Numbered from the stretch's first letter, positions 34,836-43,539 are shown. The stretch is DNA of 64,000 nucleotides from Cerina litoralis (GCA_022008415.1 JAIRBC010000011.1:62001-126000); one strand, 5' to 3'. Numbers and translations: made by a program. The notes: generated by a model not told the origin, from the letters alone.

Positions 34836-35891
34836 CTATTTCTCGGTTACCGCACCGGGGCCTTTTTTAAACTTTAACACCTCCGATCGGCCTTTTTTGA
34901 AGATTTTATTACTTATAGTTATGCCTTTACGCATTTTTTTTTGCACTTCATACGGGAGTGCCACAATCTCCCGGCACGCTACCGAACAACAATTATCCAT
35001 CTTTTTTGCACAATCCCCACATTGGATAAAAAGCAGATGGCAGGCCTCGTTGGCACAGTTTACATGGGTGTCGCAAGGTGCCCCGCACTGGTGGCACTGG
35101 GCAATCACATGTTCGGTAATCCGTTCTCCCCTGCGGTGATCAAAAACAAAGTTCTTGCCCAAAAATTTGTTTTCGAGCTTCTTTTGCTCCACTTGACGCG
35201 CATACTCTATGATGCCTCCTTCTAACTGGTAAACATTCTTAAACCCCTTGTGCTTGTAATAGGCACTGGCCTTTTCACACCGGATTCCGCCCGTACAGTA
35301 CATTACCAAATTCTTATTCTCCTTATGTTCCGATAGGTCTTTTTCTATAATGTCCAAGGAATCCCTAAAAGTATCCACATCCGGGGTAATGGCATTCTTA
35401 AAGTGGCCTATTTCGCTCTCGTAATGGTTTCGCATATCCACCAAAACCGTATCCGAAGCCTCGATGAGTTCGTTAAATTTCTCCGCATTCACGTGGATTC
35501 CCTTATCGGTTACATCAAAAGTTCCATCGTCCAGACCATCGGCTACGATCTTCCTTCTTACCTTGACCTTTAGTTTTAGGAAGGATTTGTCGTGTTGTTC
35601 TATGGCTATGTTAAGACGTACGTTTTCCAAAAAGGAAATACTATCTAGATGGGCCTTAAAGACTTCAAAATTTTCGGCCGGAACTGATAATTGTGCGTTA
35701 ACACCCTCGTGGGCAACGTAGATTCGGCCCAAAACTTCCATTTTGTCCCAATTGATAAACAAGTGGTCCCTTAAAATTTGTGGGTTGCCGATATGCGCAT
35801 ATTGATAAAAGGAGATGGTAAGGCGTTCCTTCCCGGCCTGCTCTATAAGAGCCTCCCTTTCCTTTGCACTTAAAGTATTGTACAGTTGCAT
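34836..35891 (-). CDS. trhO: tRNA uridine-5 hydroxylase TrhO (rhodanese-like)
   Basis: 351 residues. TrhO makes 5-hydroxyuridine at position 34 of some tRNAs using O2. The rhodanese-like active loop MYCTGGIRCEKASAYYK carries Cys199, and the N-terminal acylphosphatase-like domain (about 20-110) has ISFYQYAHIGNPQILRDHLF. The family-specific block KVKVRRKIVADGL follows. A zinc-type cysteine region near the C-terminus (CHQCGAPCDTHVNC, IQCGDCAKKM, DNCCSVACRE) is present. Length matches the family. It appears as a single gene, divergent from recA across a region with a short terminated RNA. Confidence 0.92.
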   Translation of the reverse strand: MQLYNTLSAKEREALIEQAGKERLTISFYQYAHIGNPQILRDHLFINWDKMEVLGRIYVAHEGVNAQLSVPAENFEVFKAHLDSISFLENVRLNIAIEQHDKSFLKLKVKVRRKIVADGLDDGTFDVTDKGIHVNAEKFNELIEASDTVLVDMRNHYESEIGHFKNAITPDVDTFRDSLDIIEKDLSEHKENKNLVMYCTGGIRCEKASAYYKHKGFKNVYQLEGGIIEYARQVEQKKLENKFLGKNFVFDHRRGERITEHVIAQCHQCGAPCDTHVNCANEACHLLFIQCGDCAKKMDNCCSVACREIVALPYEVQKKMRKGITISNKIFKKGRSEVLKFKKGPGAVTEK

Positions 35892-36040
35892 GCTATACCA
35901 ATAGATTAAGAGCCCATTGTAAAATATGAGATTAGAATTTTAAAACGGTCTCAGGGTTGAAGAAATAAATTTAAATACAAAGGTACTGCTAATCTATCTT
36001 GTTCCAAAATTTGACCCCCTAGATATAATGGAAAACAATA

Positions 36041-36182
36041 AAAATAAAAATGGGTCTTGGGAGATACCAAGACCCATTTTAAGACCACCTCTTATTCTTC
36101 TTTTTCATAGCCCCTTATGGGTTTAGAAAGTGGCCACTGGTAACCATTGTCTTGAATACAATGGCATCTAAATATGAGTTAG
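36041..36182 (-). ncRNA. Candidate short RNA upstream of recA under an ECF-type promoter
   Basis: On the minus strand an ECF-like promoter (36189-36219) is followed by about 140 nt and a perfect 14-bp terminator (36047-36080). The leader contains a CCATTGT/ACAATGG hairpin and only a 9-codon reading frame (MKKKNKRWS) just before the terminator. No other gene in this 537-bp gap explains a terminator. I read it as a small RNA or a micro-peptide message made under ECF sigma control. This could also be a decayed leader of a lost operon. Confidence 0.45.
36047..36080 (-). terminator. Perfect 14-bp stem terminator between trhO and recA
   Basis: AAAATGGGTCTTGG and CCAAGACCCATTTT pair perfectly around GAGATA. 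On the minus strand the sequence that follows is T-rich, so it ends a minus-strand transcript. It stands between two divergently transcribed genes, where a terminator is not expected. Confidence 0.8.
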
Positions 36183-36188
36183 TTCTTT

Positions 36189-36219
36189 ATAAGATGCAGC
36201 ATTTCCAAAAAGGTTGCGT
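36189..36219 (-). promoter_or_regulatory. ECF-type promoter copy B (minus strand)
   Basis: On the minus strand ACGCAACCTTTTTGG (36205-36219) is followed after 8 nt by CATCTTAT. The first 15 bases and the distance to CATCT equal those at 37584-37612 exactly. It fits an ECF -35 (AAC) and -10 (CATCT-like) arrangement. Confidence 0.6.
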
Positions 36220-36254
36220 AATTTTCTTATTATTTTGTTTTGCTGTTCCCCCAT

Positions 36255-36314
36255 CGCTATACGCAATACGCTAAAATCCGTTTGCGATTGGCGTAAGGCG
36301 AATAGCGCAAAGCG
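36255..36314. repeat. Heptamer ladder upstream of recA
   Basis: Units CGCTATA, CGCAATA and CGCTAAA (36255-36275) are followed after a short break by units of the opposite type, containing GCGAATAG and GCGCAAAG (36285-36312). The two halves are partly reverse complementary. The same word CGCTATACGC returns downstream of recA at 37454-37463. Confidence 0.65.
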
Positions 36315-36428
36315 GTTGATTGGCTCAAACGTTATTCGCCCTAAACTGAATTTTCAATCAAATTCAAAGTACAACACCTTTTATTATGGCAAAAGAAATA
36401 CTATTTTAGCATCCTTAACACGATAAAA

Positions 36429-37436
36429 ATGAGTTCTGAAAAAGAAGCAAAATTAAAGGCCCTAAAACTTACGTTGGACAAGTTGGACAAAACCTATGGC
36501 AAAGGTGCAGTCATGAAGATGGGGGACAGCGTTGTGGCCGATGTAGAGGTTATACCATCCGGATCCCTAGGGTTGGATATTGCATTGGGAGTAGGCGGAT
36601 ACCCAAGGGGTAGGGTCGTTGAAATCTATGGGCCCGAATCTTCCGGTAAAACAACATTGACCCTACACGCTATCGCAGAGGCCCAAAAAAATGGTGGCAT
36701 CGCGGCATTTATTGATGCGGAACACGCTTTTGACCGGTTTTACGCCCAAAAATTGGGCGTAGATATCGACAATTTAATCATTTCGCAACCCGACCATGGG
36801 GAACAGGCACTCGAAATTGCCGACAACCTAATACGTTCCGGTGCCATCGATATAGTGATTATAGATTCCGTTGCCGCCCTGACGCCAAAAAGCGAGATCG
36901 AGGGTGAAATGGGCGACTCCAAGATGGGCCTACACGCCCGTTTGATGTCCCAGGCGCTTAGAAAACTAACCGCTTCTATAAGCAAGACCCACTGCACGGT
37001 CATCTTCATTAACCAGTTGCGGGAAAAAATCGGGGTGATGTTCGGAAATCCGGAAACCACCACAGGGGGAAACGCCCTTAAATTCTATGCTTCGGTAAGG
37101 CTGGATATCCGACGATCTACCCAAATAAAGGATACCGACGGAGGGGTGCAAGGGAACAAGACCCGAGTAAAAGTGGTGAAAAACAAAGTGGCACCACCGT
37201 TTAAAATGGCAGAATTCGATATTATGTACGGTGAAGGAATCTCTAAAATTGGGGAAGTACTCGATTTGGGCGTAGAATTCGAAATCATCAAAAAAAGTGG
37301 TTCTTGGTTTAGTTATGGGGACACCAAACTGGGACAGGGCAGGGATGCCGTAAAAGCGTTACTGCAGGACAATCCAGAACTTTCAGAGGAATTGGAAGGC
37401 AAAATCAAGGAAGCTATCCATACGGTAAAGAAGTAG
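36429..37436 (+). CDS. recA: Recombinase RecA
   Basis: 335 residues, the DNA strand-exchange protein for homologous recombination and the SOS response. Walker [10 protein letters not shown] spans 68-76, the MAW region [10 protein letters not shown] and the L2 loop [22 protein letters not shown] are intact, and the C-terminus [16 protein letters not shown] is normal. The ATG at 36429 is directly after an A-rich leader. No LexA-like site is visible upstream. Degenerate 7-bp ladders flank the gene on both sides. Confidence 0.98.
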   Translation: MSSEKEAKLKALKLTLDKLDKTYGKGAVMKMGDSVVADVEVIPSGSLGLDIALGVGGYPRGRVVEIYGPESSGKTTLTLHAIAEAQKNGGIAAFIDAEHAFDRFYAQKLGVDIDNLIISQPDHGEQALEIADNLIRSGAIDIVIIDSVAALTPKSEIEGEMGDSKMGLHARLMSQALRKLTASISKTHCTVIFINQLREKIGVMFGNPETTTGGNALKFYASVRLDIRRSTQIKDTDGGVQGNKTRVKVVKNKVAPPFKMAEFDIMYGEGISKIGEVLDLGVEFEIIKKSGSWFSYGDTKLGQGRDAVKALLQDNPELSEELEGKIKEAIHTVKK

Positions 37437-37453
37437 CACTTGTTTTAGCTTGT

Positions 37454-37520
37454 CGCTATACGCTTTACGACCTATCTCGCCGAGTTTACGACGCCAAGCA
37501 GATAGCGAAATGTGCAAAGC
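37454..37520. repeat. Heptamer-like repeat downstream of recA
   Basis: CGCTATA and CGCTTTA (37454-37467) open this region, and AGATAGCG (37500-37507) closes it as an inverted counterpart. The words match the ladder upstream of recA, so the two probably share an origin. Confidence 0.45.
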
Positions 37521-37583
37521 ATTGGTTTTCCCAACGAAAACCGTTTTTTCGTGCTAAATTAATATTAAAACCGCGCTTTTAAC

Positions 37584-37612
37584 ACGCAACCTTTTTGGGC
37601 TATTGTCATCTA
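37584..37612 (+). promoter_or_regulatory. ECF-type promoter copy A, before the lipoprotein-sigma operon
   Basis: ACGCAACCTTTTTGG (37584-37598) and GTCATCTA (37605-37612) have the spacing of copy B. The CAACC and GTCATCT parts resemble the -35 and -10 motifs of ECF promoters. Lying 24 bp before the lipoprotein ATG, it suggests autoregulation by the sigma factor encoded downstream. Confidence 0.6.
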
Positions 37613-37636
37613 TTAAAAAAAGAAGATTTAATAGCT

Positions 37637-38077
37637 ATGAAAAGAAAATTATTATTGACGCTGCTCTTTGTGGCGGGTTTGGGCATTAGCTCCTGCGATC
37701 TGGGAGACGATGGCGAAAGTTATGCCTACCTACCTTTAAAAGTAGTTAGTGCCGACCTCCCGGAATCTTTTGAACTCAACAAAACGTACCGTATCAAGGT
37801 CACCTACCGAAGACCCGACGATTGTACCTATTTTGAATGGTTCGAAATCACAAAGCCGGAACTGACCACCAGAAACGTAGTGCCCGTAGGTGCCGAACTC
37901 ACAGACAACACGGGCTGCAAAGAAACCAATGACGAAGTAGATGCGTATTTTAATTTTGTAGTCATTTATACCGATACGTATCATTTTCGATTTTATACCG
38001 GAGAAGATGAAAATGGCGATGCACAATACTTGGAGATGGATGTCCCCGTTAACGAAAAGCACGTGCCCGCCGGATAA
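37637..38077 (+). CDS. Lipoprotein upstream of the ECF sigma factor
   Basis: 146 residues. The N-terminus MKRKLLLTLLFVAGLGISSC is a lipoprotein signal with Cys20, followed by Asp (SSCDLGDDG), which may affect sorting. The mature protein is beta-rich (ESFELNKTYRIKVTYRRPDD, FEWFEITKPELTT), with cysteines near positions 71 and 101. The start at 37637 was chosen over 37595 because the latter would begin inside the promoter. Family not recognised. It is first in a likely lipoprotein-sigma-barrel operon and could be a sensor or a target of it. Confidence 0.75.
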   Translation: MKRKLLLTLLFVAGLGISSCDLGDDGESYAYLPLKVVSADLPESFELNKTYRIKVTYRRPDDCTYFEWFEITKPELTTRNVVPVGAELTDNTGCKETNDEVDAYFNFVVIYTDTYHFRFYTGEDENGDAQYLEMDVPVNEKHVPAG

Positions 38078-38102
38078 ACAAAGAAAGTCTAACCAACATA
38101 TT

Positions 38103-38720
38103 TTGGGTCTGGAAGAGCTCATTAACAATTGCAAAAAGGGCAATAGAAAAGCACAGGAACAGTTGTACCGGAAATTTGCCGATCGATTGTTCGGTATTTG
38201 CCTTAAATATTCCAGAAACCAAATGGAAGCGGAAGACAACCTGCACGACAGTTTCATCACCATTTATGAAAAAATAGATCAGTTTAAGTTTAAAGGCTCC
38301 TTTGAGGGTTGGCTCAAAAGAATTACTATCAATACCGTCTTGCTCAAATACAGAAATGAAGAGCATCTCAACCTGGTAACCGACAATATCGAGGAAGAGG
38401 TGGAAGTTGACAGTGGTTATGCAGATATTGGTCTAGCCACCCTGTTGGGATATATTCAGGAACTGCCGAATAAATATCGGTTAACCTTTAACCTCTATGT
38501 GATGGATGGCTATACGCATAAGGAAATTGGCGAAAAATTGGGCACCTCCGCCGGTACCTCAAAATCCAATCTGGCTAGGGCCAAGGCGATTCTAAAACAA
38601 AAAATAGAGACCGATCCGGCCAAAATAATCGTTGGGTTTTTGATGTTTTACAGTAAAAGAGTATTAAAACCATTGACTGCCAATAAAATTGGATCGGTGT
38701 TCAAACGAACTGCACCATGA
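38103..38720 (+). CDS. ECF-family RNA polymerase sigma factor
   Basis: About 205 residues. Region 2 (LYRKFADRLFGICLKYSRNQ then EAEDNLHDSFITIYEKI) and region 4 (ELPNKYRLTFNLYVMDGYTH with the HTH GEKLGTSAGTSKSNLARAKA) are clear, and there is no region 3, so it is an ECF type. I prefer the TTG at 38103 (GLEELINNCKKG follows); the open frame from 38007 overlaps the lipoprotein gene and its leading residues are not sigma-like. Its stop overlaps the next ATG by 4 nt (38717-38720). The short C-terminal extension (about 30 residues) is unusual but basic. Confidence 0.9.
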   Translation: MGLEELINNCKKGNRKAQEQLYRKFADRLFGICLKYSRNQMEAEDNLHDSFITIYEKIDQFKFKGSFEGWLKRITINTVLLKYRNEEHLNLVTDNIEEEVEVDSGYADIGLATLLGYIQELPNKYRLTFNLYVMDGYTHKEIGEKLGTSAGTSKSNLARAKAILKQKIETDPAKIIVGFLMFYSKRVLKPLTANKIGSVFKRTAP

Positions 38721-40243
38721 GTAAAAAAAGCATACATAACCTGTTCCAAGAGAAGTTCAAGGACTTCCAAGAGCGGCCGGACGACAAAGTTTGGGACCGT
38801 ATAGAAACCACCTTGGACGAACGCAAAAAGTCGCGGAACGTATTCCCCATTTGGTGGAAACTGGGTGCTATCGCCGCCGGTTTGGCCCTTCTACTTTATT
38901 TATTGGGCCCATTTGAAAACAATAACCCCGAATTGCCGATCATAACAAATTCGGAAAAAGGGCAAACCCCTTCCATTCATAAGCCAAAGGAAAGCAAGAA
39001 TCCGGCTATTACGGGGGCCGATAACAAAAAGGCCATAAAAAATGAGGAGAACCTTAGCACGGGCATAGATGTAACAAACCCCAACAATAAAAAAGTCGGT
39101 ACGGCCGTAACCTCCGTTAAATCAAATGAAAAGGAAAATTCCATCGATGGGAAGACCAAAAAGAAACAACCTTATAGATCTTCCCAAGCTGTTATCACGT
39201 CTAGGGAGGAAGATAAACAATGGGCAACAAATGGGAAATCCAGTCCAGAAAACGGCCATATTAGTAGCAAACAACCCGCTTTAATTGCTAAAAAATCCGA
39301 TTCCATAGACCCTTTGGCGCAAAATATTCAAGGAATTCGATCGGAGAATAAGGAAGCCATAACCGAAGAATCGACGATAGATTCCCCTACTATCCCACCT
39401 AGCGCAACCCCTTTTACCGAGGCTATGGTTGCAGTGGACACCATGGAGGTCTCGGAAAAAAAATCGATTTTCGAGGTTTTGGACCATAACGACGCTGAGT
39501 TTATAGCCGATGGTAAAAAACAGAGGTGGTCCGTAGAGCCCAGTATCGCTCCCGTGTATTTTAATGCCGCGGGCGAAGGGTCATCAATAGCCCCCAGCTT
39601 TGTGAACAATTCCAAGTCGGGAGAGGTCAGTTTTAGCTATGGGGTTTTGGTTTCTTATGGGGTGGGTAAAAAATGGAGTATCCGTTCCGGGGTACAAAAG
39701 GTAAACTACGGGTATAGCACCAATGACATTTCGTACACCTCAACTTTTGGGATTGTATCCATCCCCAATATTGACAACATTAATTATAATACGAATTCCG
39801 AAAATCTTATAGTACAGAATAAGAACCCAGGGAAACCCATACCGGGAATGGCATTGGATGCAACAGCCAAAAACCCTACCCGTACGGGTAAGATGTTACA
39901 GCAATTTGGGTATTTGGAAGTCCCGATGGAAGTTAATTATGCACTATTGGACAAAAAGTTTGGAATAGATCTTATTGGTGGGGTCAGCTCCCTCTTTTTA
40001 ACGGATAACAGCGTAACCTTGGAATCGGGGGACCGGAACACGGAACTCGGGGAAGCCAATAATATAAATTCTGTGAATTTTAGTGCCAACTTTGGCTTTG
40101 GGCTCAATTATCGGCTCCTACCCAAAGTACACCTCAATGTAGAACCCATTTTTAAATATCAGTTGAACACGTTTTCCAATACGGCGGGTAGTTTTCAGCC
40201 CTTTTCAATAGGGGTATACAGCGGACTTAATTTTAAGTTTTAA
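38717..40243 (+). CDS. Membrane-anchored protein with C-terminal outer-membrane beta-barrel domain
   Basis: 508 residues. A short cytosolic N-terminus (about 1-44, with RPDDKVWDRIETTLDERKK) resembles the tail of anti-sigma factors. One membrane segment follows (about 45-65), then a long low-complexity linker rich in Lys, Asn, Ser and Glu (66-270). From about 275 the sequence has beta-barrel character (SYGVLVSYGVGKKWSIRSGV, LEVPMEVNYALLDKKFGID, FGLNYRLLPKVHLNVEP) and ends in Phe (NFKF). It is translationally coupled to the sigma factor. The likely role is to sense envelope stress and hold the sigma factor; that is inference. Confidence 0.75.
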   Translation: MSKKSIHNLFQEKFKDFQERPDDKVWDRIETTLDERKKSRNVFPIWWKLGAIAAGLALLLYLLGPFENNNPELPIITNSEKGQTPSIHKPKESKNPAITGADNKKAIKNEENLSTGIDVTNPNNKKVGTAVTSVKSNEKENSIDGKTKKKQPYRSSQAVITSREEDKQWATNGKSSPENGHISSKQPALIAKKSDSIDPLAQNIQGIRSENKEAITEESTIDSPTIPPSATPFTEAMVAVDTMEVSEKKSIFEVLDHNDAEFIADGKKQRWSVEPSIAPVYFNAAGEGSSIAPSFVNNSKSGEVSFSYGVLVSYGVGKKWSIRSGVQKVNYGYSTNDISYTSTFGIVSIPNIDNINYNTNSENLIVQNKNPGKPIPGMALDATAKNPTRTGKMLQQFGYLEVPMEVNYALLDKKFGIDLIGGVSSLFLTDNSVTLESGDRNTELGEANNINSVNFSANFGFGLNYRLLPKVHLNVEPIFKYQLNTFSNTAGSFQPFSIGVYSGLNFKF

Positions 40244-40246
40244 ATT

Positions 40247-40319
40247 GCCTCCTTAGCTCAGCTGGTAGAGCACCGCTTTCGTAAAGCGTAGGTCGCAGGT
40301 TCAAGTCCTGTAGGAGGCT
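40247..40319 (+). tRNA. tRNA-Thr (CGT anticodon)
   Basis: A 73-nt cloverleaf: acceptor GCCTCCT with AGGAGGC, D arm GCTCAGCTGGTAGAGC, anticodon loop TTCGTAA with CGT (codon ACG), and T arm with GGTTCAAGTCC. No CCA is encoded. It lies 4 bp after the barrel gene. Its last 19 nt overlap the end of the antisense plsC gene. Confidence 0.93.
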
Positions 40320-41062
40320 CTAAGTTTCTTTCTCGCTAAACCTTCCAAAATAACACCCCTTACTTCTTCCCGCAACCGGGATTTATCTTCTTCAGCTAGG
40401 TTCCCTGTTTTAATAAACGGGTATACTTTTGCCCGGACCGGCCCAGGACCACCGCCGAACAAGGTAAAGGGAAACCGTTGTTTATTGTCCAAAAAAACAA
40501 TCGGGACAATCGGTATATTATGGGCTATAGCCATCTTAAAGGCCCCGTCCTTAAAGGTGTCGAGTATAATATCTTCCTCCGGAACGCCTCCTTCGGGGAA
40601 GATACAAATAGATAGTCCCTGCTCCAATCTTCGGTTAGCCCTCCGATAAACCCCGGTTCTACTACCACTATCTTCCCTATCTACCAAAATACAGACCCGC
40701 TTATAAAAAAATCCGAAAATGGGAATCCTTACCAATTCCTTCTTTCCCACAAACACGAATGGGTTGCGGCTTACTTGTAACATGAGCATGATATCCAACA
40801 TACTCGTATGGTTGGCCACCAGCATATAGCTCTTGCCTCTTTGCATATGCTGTTGCCTCGAAATTTTGGGAAAACATCCCATCCCGTATAAAATCGTTTT
40901 GGCCCAAATATTCCTCGCCAACCAAAAAAATTGGGGATACCACCGTTCGGAGGCGGTAAAAAAGAGTAAGAAGGGAGAAAAAAGTAAAATGGGGATAACC
41001 GCCAATACATAAAACCAGATTCGGTAAAGGATCTGTCCAATTTTAGTGAATAGTACAAGCAT
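40301..41062 (-). CDS. plsC: 1-acyl-sn-glycerol-3-phosphate acyltransferase (PlsC family)
   Basis: 253 residues. It adds the second acyl chain to lysophosphatidate in phospholipid synthesis. The catalytic HX4D motif is seen in VANHTSMLDIMLML, the second motif in FPEGGVPEEDII, and the third-type motif in IVPIVFLDN. An N-terminal membrane helix (IWFYVLAVIPILLFSPFLLFF) is present. I chose the start at 41062 because the longer frame from 41125 begins in a poorly conserved stretch. The 3' end runs 19 nt into the convergent tRNA-Thr. Confidence 0.88.
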   Translation of the reverse strand: MLVLFTKIGQILYRIWFYVLAVIPILLFSPFLLFFTASERWYPQFFWLARNIWAKTILYGMGCFPKISRQQHMQRGKSYMLVANHTSMLDIMLMLQVSRNPFVFVGKKELVRIPIFGFFYKRVCILVDREDSGSRTGVYRRANRRLEQGLSICIFPEGGVPEEDIILDTFKDGAFKMAIAHNIPIVPIVFLDNKQRFPFTLFGGGPGPVRAKVYPFIKTGNLAEEDKSRLREEVRGVILEGLARKKLRASYRT

Positions 41063-41106
41063 AAAATCAAAAGTAACAATAATGAAGTGATTTTTACGAA
41101 TTCCTT

Positions 41107-41114
41107 TACCTTTG
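41107..41114 (+). promoter_or_regulatory. Putative -7 element of trpS
   Basis: TACCTTTG matches TAnnTTTG and lies 43 nt before the trpS ATG. No -33 TTG is visible. Confidence 0.45.
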
Positions 41115-41157
41115 CCCCTGAACAAAAAGTGAACTCTTTTAACTCATATTAAACCGG

Positions 41158-42126
41158 ATGGCAAGAATACTTACGGGCATACAAAGTACGGGCAGGCCCC
41201 ATTTGGGCAATATTTTAGGGGCCGTTATCCCGGCCATAGAAATGGCCAATGATCCAAAAAACGAATCCTTCCTGTTTATTGCGGATATGCACTCCCTTAC
41301 CCAGATAAAAAATGCGGAGGTCTTAAGAAGCAATACCTATAATGTGGCGGCCACTTGGTTGGCCTTTGATCTGGACTTGGAAAAAACCGTATTCTATAGA
41401 CAGAGCGATGTGCCACAAACCGCAGAGCTCACTTGGTACCTAAGCTGTTTTTTTCCTTATCAGCGCCTTACCTTGGCCCATTCCTTTAAGGATAAGGCAG
41501 ACCGGTTAGAGGATGTGAATGCCGGCCTCTTTACCTATCCGATGCTTATGGCCGCGGATATTTTGTTGTACGATGCCAATATTGTCCCGGTGGGCAAAGA
41601 CCAGCTGCAACATTTGGAAATGACCCGGGACGTGGCCTCCCGCTTCCATGCGCAAATGGGCGAAACCTTTGTAATCCCCAAAGGCAAAGTACAGGAAAGT
41701 ACCATGTACGTTCCCGGTACCGACGGGGAAAAAATGAGCAAGAGCAAGGGGAACATTATCGATATTTTCCTGCCCGATAAACAATTGCGCAAACAGATTA
41801 TGGGCATCGTTACGGATAGTACACCTATGGAAGAACCCAAGAACCCTGATACCGACAATGTATTTGCCCTGTACAAGATATTGGCCAGTGATTCGCAAAC
41901 CGAAGAGATGAGGGAAAATTACTTAAATGGAAACTATGGTTACGGCCATGCCAAGCAGGCGCTTTTTGAACTGATTATCAAAAAATTTGGAGGAGCCCGG
42001 GAGAAATTCAATTACTATCTGGAACATCTGGAAGAAGTAGAGGAAGCGCTGGCCTTGGGGGCGGGAAAAGCCCATAAAGTGGCCGACACGGTGTTGGCCA
42101 GGGTACGAAAAAATGTCGGATATTAG
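41158..42126 (+). CDS. trpS: Tryptophanyl-tRNA synthetase
   Basis: 322 residues, a class I synthetase charging tRNA-Trp. The HIGH-like motif is in GRPHLGNILGA (His15 to Asn18) and KMSKS spans 192-196 in EKMSKSKGN. The tryptophan pocket block YPMLMAADILLYDANIVPVG and HLEMTRDVA are conserved. The length is typical. The gene is divergent from plsC. Confidence 0.97.
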   Translation: MARILTGIQSTGRPHLGNILGAVIPAIEMANDPKNESFLFIADMHSLTQIKNAEVLRSNTYNVAATWLAFDLDLEKTVFYRQSDVPQTAELTWYLSCFFPYQRLTLAHSFKDKADRLEDVNAGLFTYPMLMAADILLYDANIVPVGKDQLQHLEMTRDVASRFHAQMGETFVIPKGKVQESTMYVPGTDGEKMSKSKGNIIDIFLPDKQLRKQIMGIVTDSTPMEEPKNPDTDNVFALYKILASDSQTEEMRENYLNGNYGYGHAKQALFELIIKKFGGAREKFNYYLEHLEEVEEALALGAGKAHKVADTVLARVRKNVGY

Positions 42127-42178
42127 GGGCTTCCTTGGCCCCTCCAAAGGAGTTGTGCCAAATACATAAGTAGATACG

Positions 42179-42202
42179 AAAACCGACTTGCGAGTCGGTT
42201 AA
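42179..42202 (+). terminator. Hairpin downstream of trpS
   Basis: AACCGACT and AGTCGGTT pair as a perfect 8-bp stem with a TGCG loop. No T-run follows, so its role as terminator is uncertain. Confidence 0.35.
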
Positions 42203-42330
42203 CCCGATAAATCTATCGATATACAAGTACAAAATAACGGATTTAAGCATGTTCTTTATCGATAAACTACCATTTTGAGGATGGCCGACATGGAAAACAA
42301 AGATTTTCCGACCGTATGGTTTGTGAAGAT

Positions 42331-43434
42331 CTAGATGGCTTCGAACAATTTACCCGGAAGGGGCCGAATTACGCCTTTCATTTCCATATTCAAAAGGGTC
42401 GAGGAAGTTTTAAAAACAGGCAGGTTACAATCTAGAGCAATAGCGTCTAACAATTGCTTACCGGTTTTTTGCAGATGGTCATAAATGGCCTTTTCCGTAG
42501 TGTCCATTTCCACGAACAATTGTTTTTGGATCGATTGTGGCTTTTTGTCCCCGAGCTCCCATCCCAGCATATAAATTAGATCGGAGGCCGAAGTCAGCAT
42601 GTGCGCTTTTTGTTGTTTGATAAGATTATGGCAACCGGTACTGTACTTATCATGGACCCTTCCAGGAACCGCAAAGACATCCCTGTTGTAGCCATTGGCA
42701 ATTTCTGCGGTCACCAGGCTACCTCCCTTTTCGGCAGATTCTATCACTACGGTGGCCTCACTAATTCCAGCAATAACCCGGTTGCGCCTCAGAAAATTCT
42801 CTCTTTCGGGATTGGAGGTGCTCCAGAACTCGGTTAAAAACCCGCCGTTTTTTTCAACATCCGCTCCGTAAACCGAATGCACTTTTGGATAGCACTGATT
42901 TAGGCCGTGTGCCAGACAGCCAATGGTCTGCAACCCGTGTTTTATCGCCGCTTTTTGAATGCAAATATCGACCCCATACGCATAGCCACTGACAATAATC
43001 GGATCTAACGGAGCAATTTCTTCAATAAAAGATTCACAAAATGACATCCCATAACTAGTAATGTTCCTGGTGCCCACAACACTGATTATCCTTCGACCGT
43101 CCAAATCTATCTTCCCTCTCTTAAACAACAGGATGGGACTATCTAAGCAATGCTTTAAATAGGCCGGATAATCCTTATCCATAAAGTAGGTGTATTCGAT
43201 ACCTTGATTTGCGATATATTCAAACTCCTGCTCTGCGGCCTCCAAATGTGCTTTATCGAACAAATGGCGAAGTACGAAGGCCCCAACCCCATCAATTCTC
43301 TGCAACCGCTGTTTTCTATCCCAAAAAATGGCGGATGGGCTACCACAGTGTGCGATAAGTTTTTTTGCCGTCACGTCGCCAATGTTCGGAATATTTTGAA
43401 GTCGCAAAAGGGCAATCAGTTCATCCTTAACCAT
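42331..43434 (-). CDS. dprA: DNA-processing protein DprA
   Basis: 367 residues. DprA loads RecA onto incoming single-stranded DNA in natural transformation. The N-terminal SAM-like domain (about 1-75) is followed by the Rossmann-like core with VGTRNITSYG, IVSGYAYGVDICIQKAAI and RNRVIAGISEATVVIESAEKGGS. The C-terminal winged helix is present (about 305-367). The window has no other competence genes. It is divergent from the HU/SPOR gene, and its promoter is not obvious. Confidence 0.94.
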   Translation of the reverse strand: MVKDELIALLRLQNIPNIGDVTAKKLIAHCGSPSAIFWDRKQRLQRIDGVGAFVLRHLFDKAHLEAAEQEFEYIANQGIEYTYFMDKDYPAYLKHCLDSPILLFKRGKIDLDGRRIISVVGTRNITSYGMSFCESFIEEIAPLDPIIVSGYAYGVDICIQKAAIKHGLQTIGCLAHGLNQCYPKVHSVYGADVEKNGGFLTEFWSTSNPERENFLRRNRVIAGISEATVVIESAEKGGSLVTAEIANGYNRDVFAVPGRVHDKYSTGCHNLIKQQKAHMLTSASDLIYMLGWELGDKKPQSIQKQLFVEMDTTEKAIYDHLQKTGKQLLDAIALDCNLPVFKTSSTLLNMEMKGVIRPLPGKLFEAI

Positions 43435-43539
43435 TTCCAGATCTCTTAAAGTTATTCACAAAATACATAAAATATAATGTTAATAAAAAATTGACGTTAT
43501 TGTGTTGTAACTTTTTATATTTTGCAATCTTTGTCGGAA

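Noticed and set aside
36214..36426. 70-residue plus-strand frame upstream of recA
   Set aside because: It coincides with the heptamer ladder and the minus-strand ECF promoter; its composition is not protein-like and it has no support as a gene.
42179..42202. Hairpin after trpS read as a strong terminator
   Set aside because: The stem is good but no T-run follows; kept only as a low-confidence feature.
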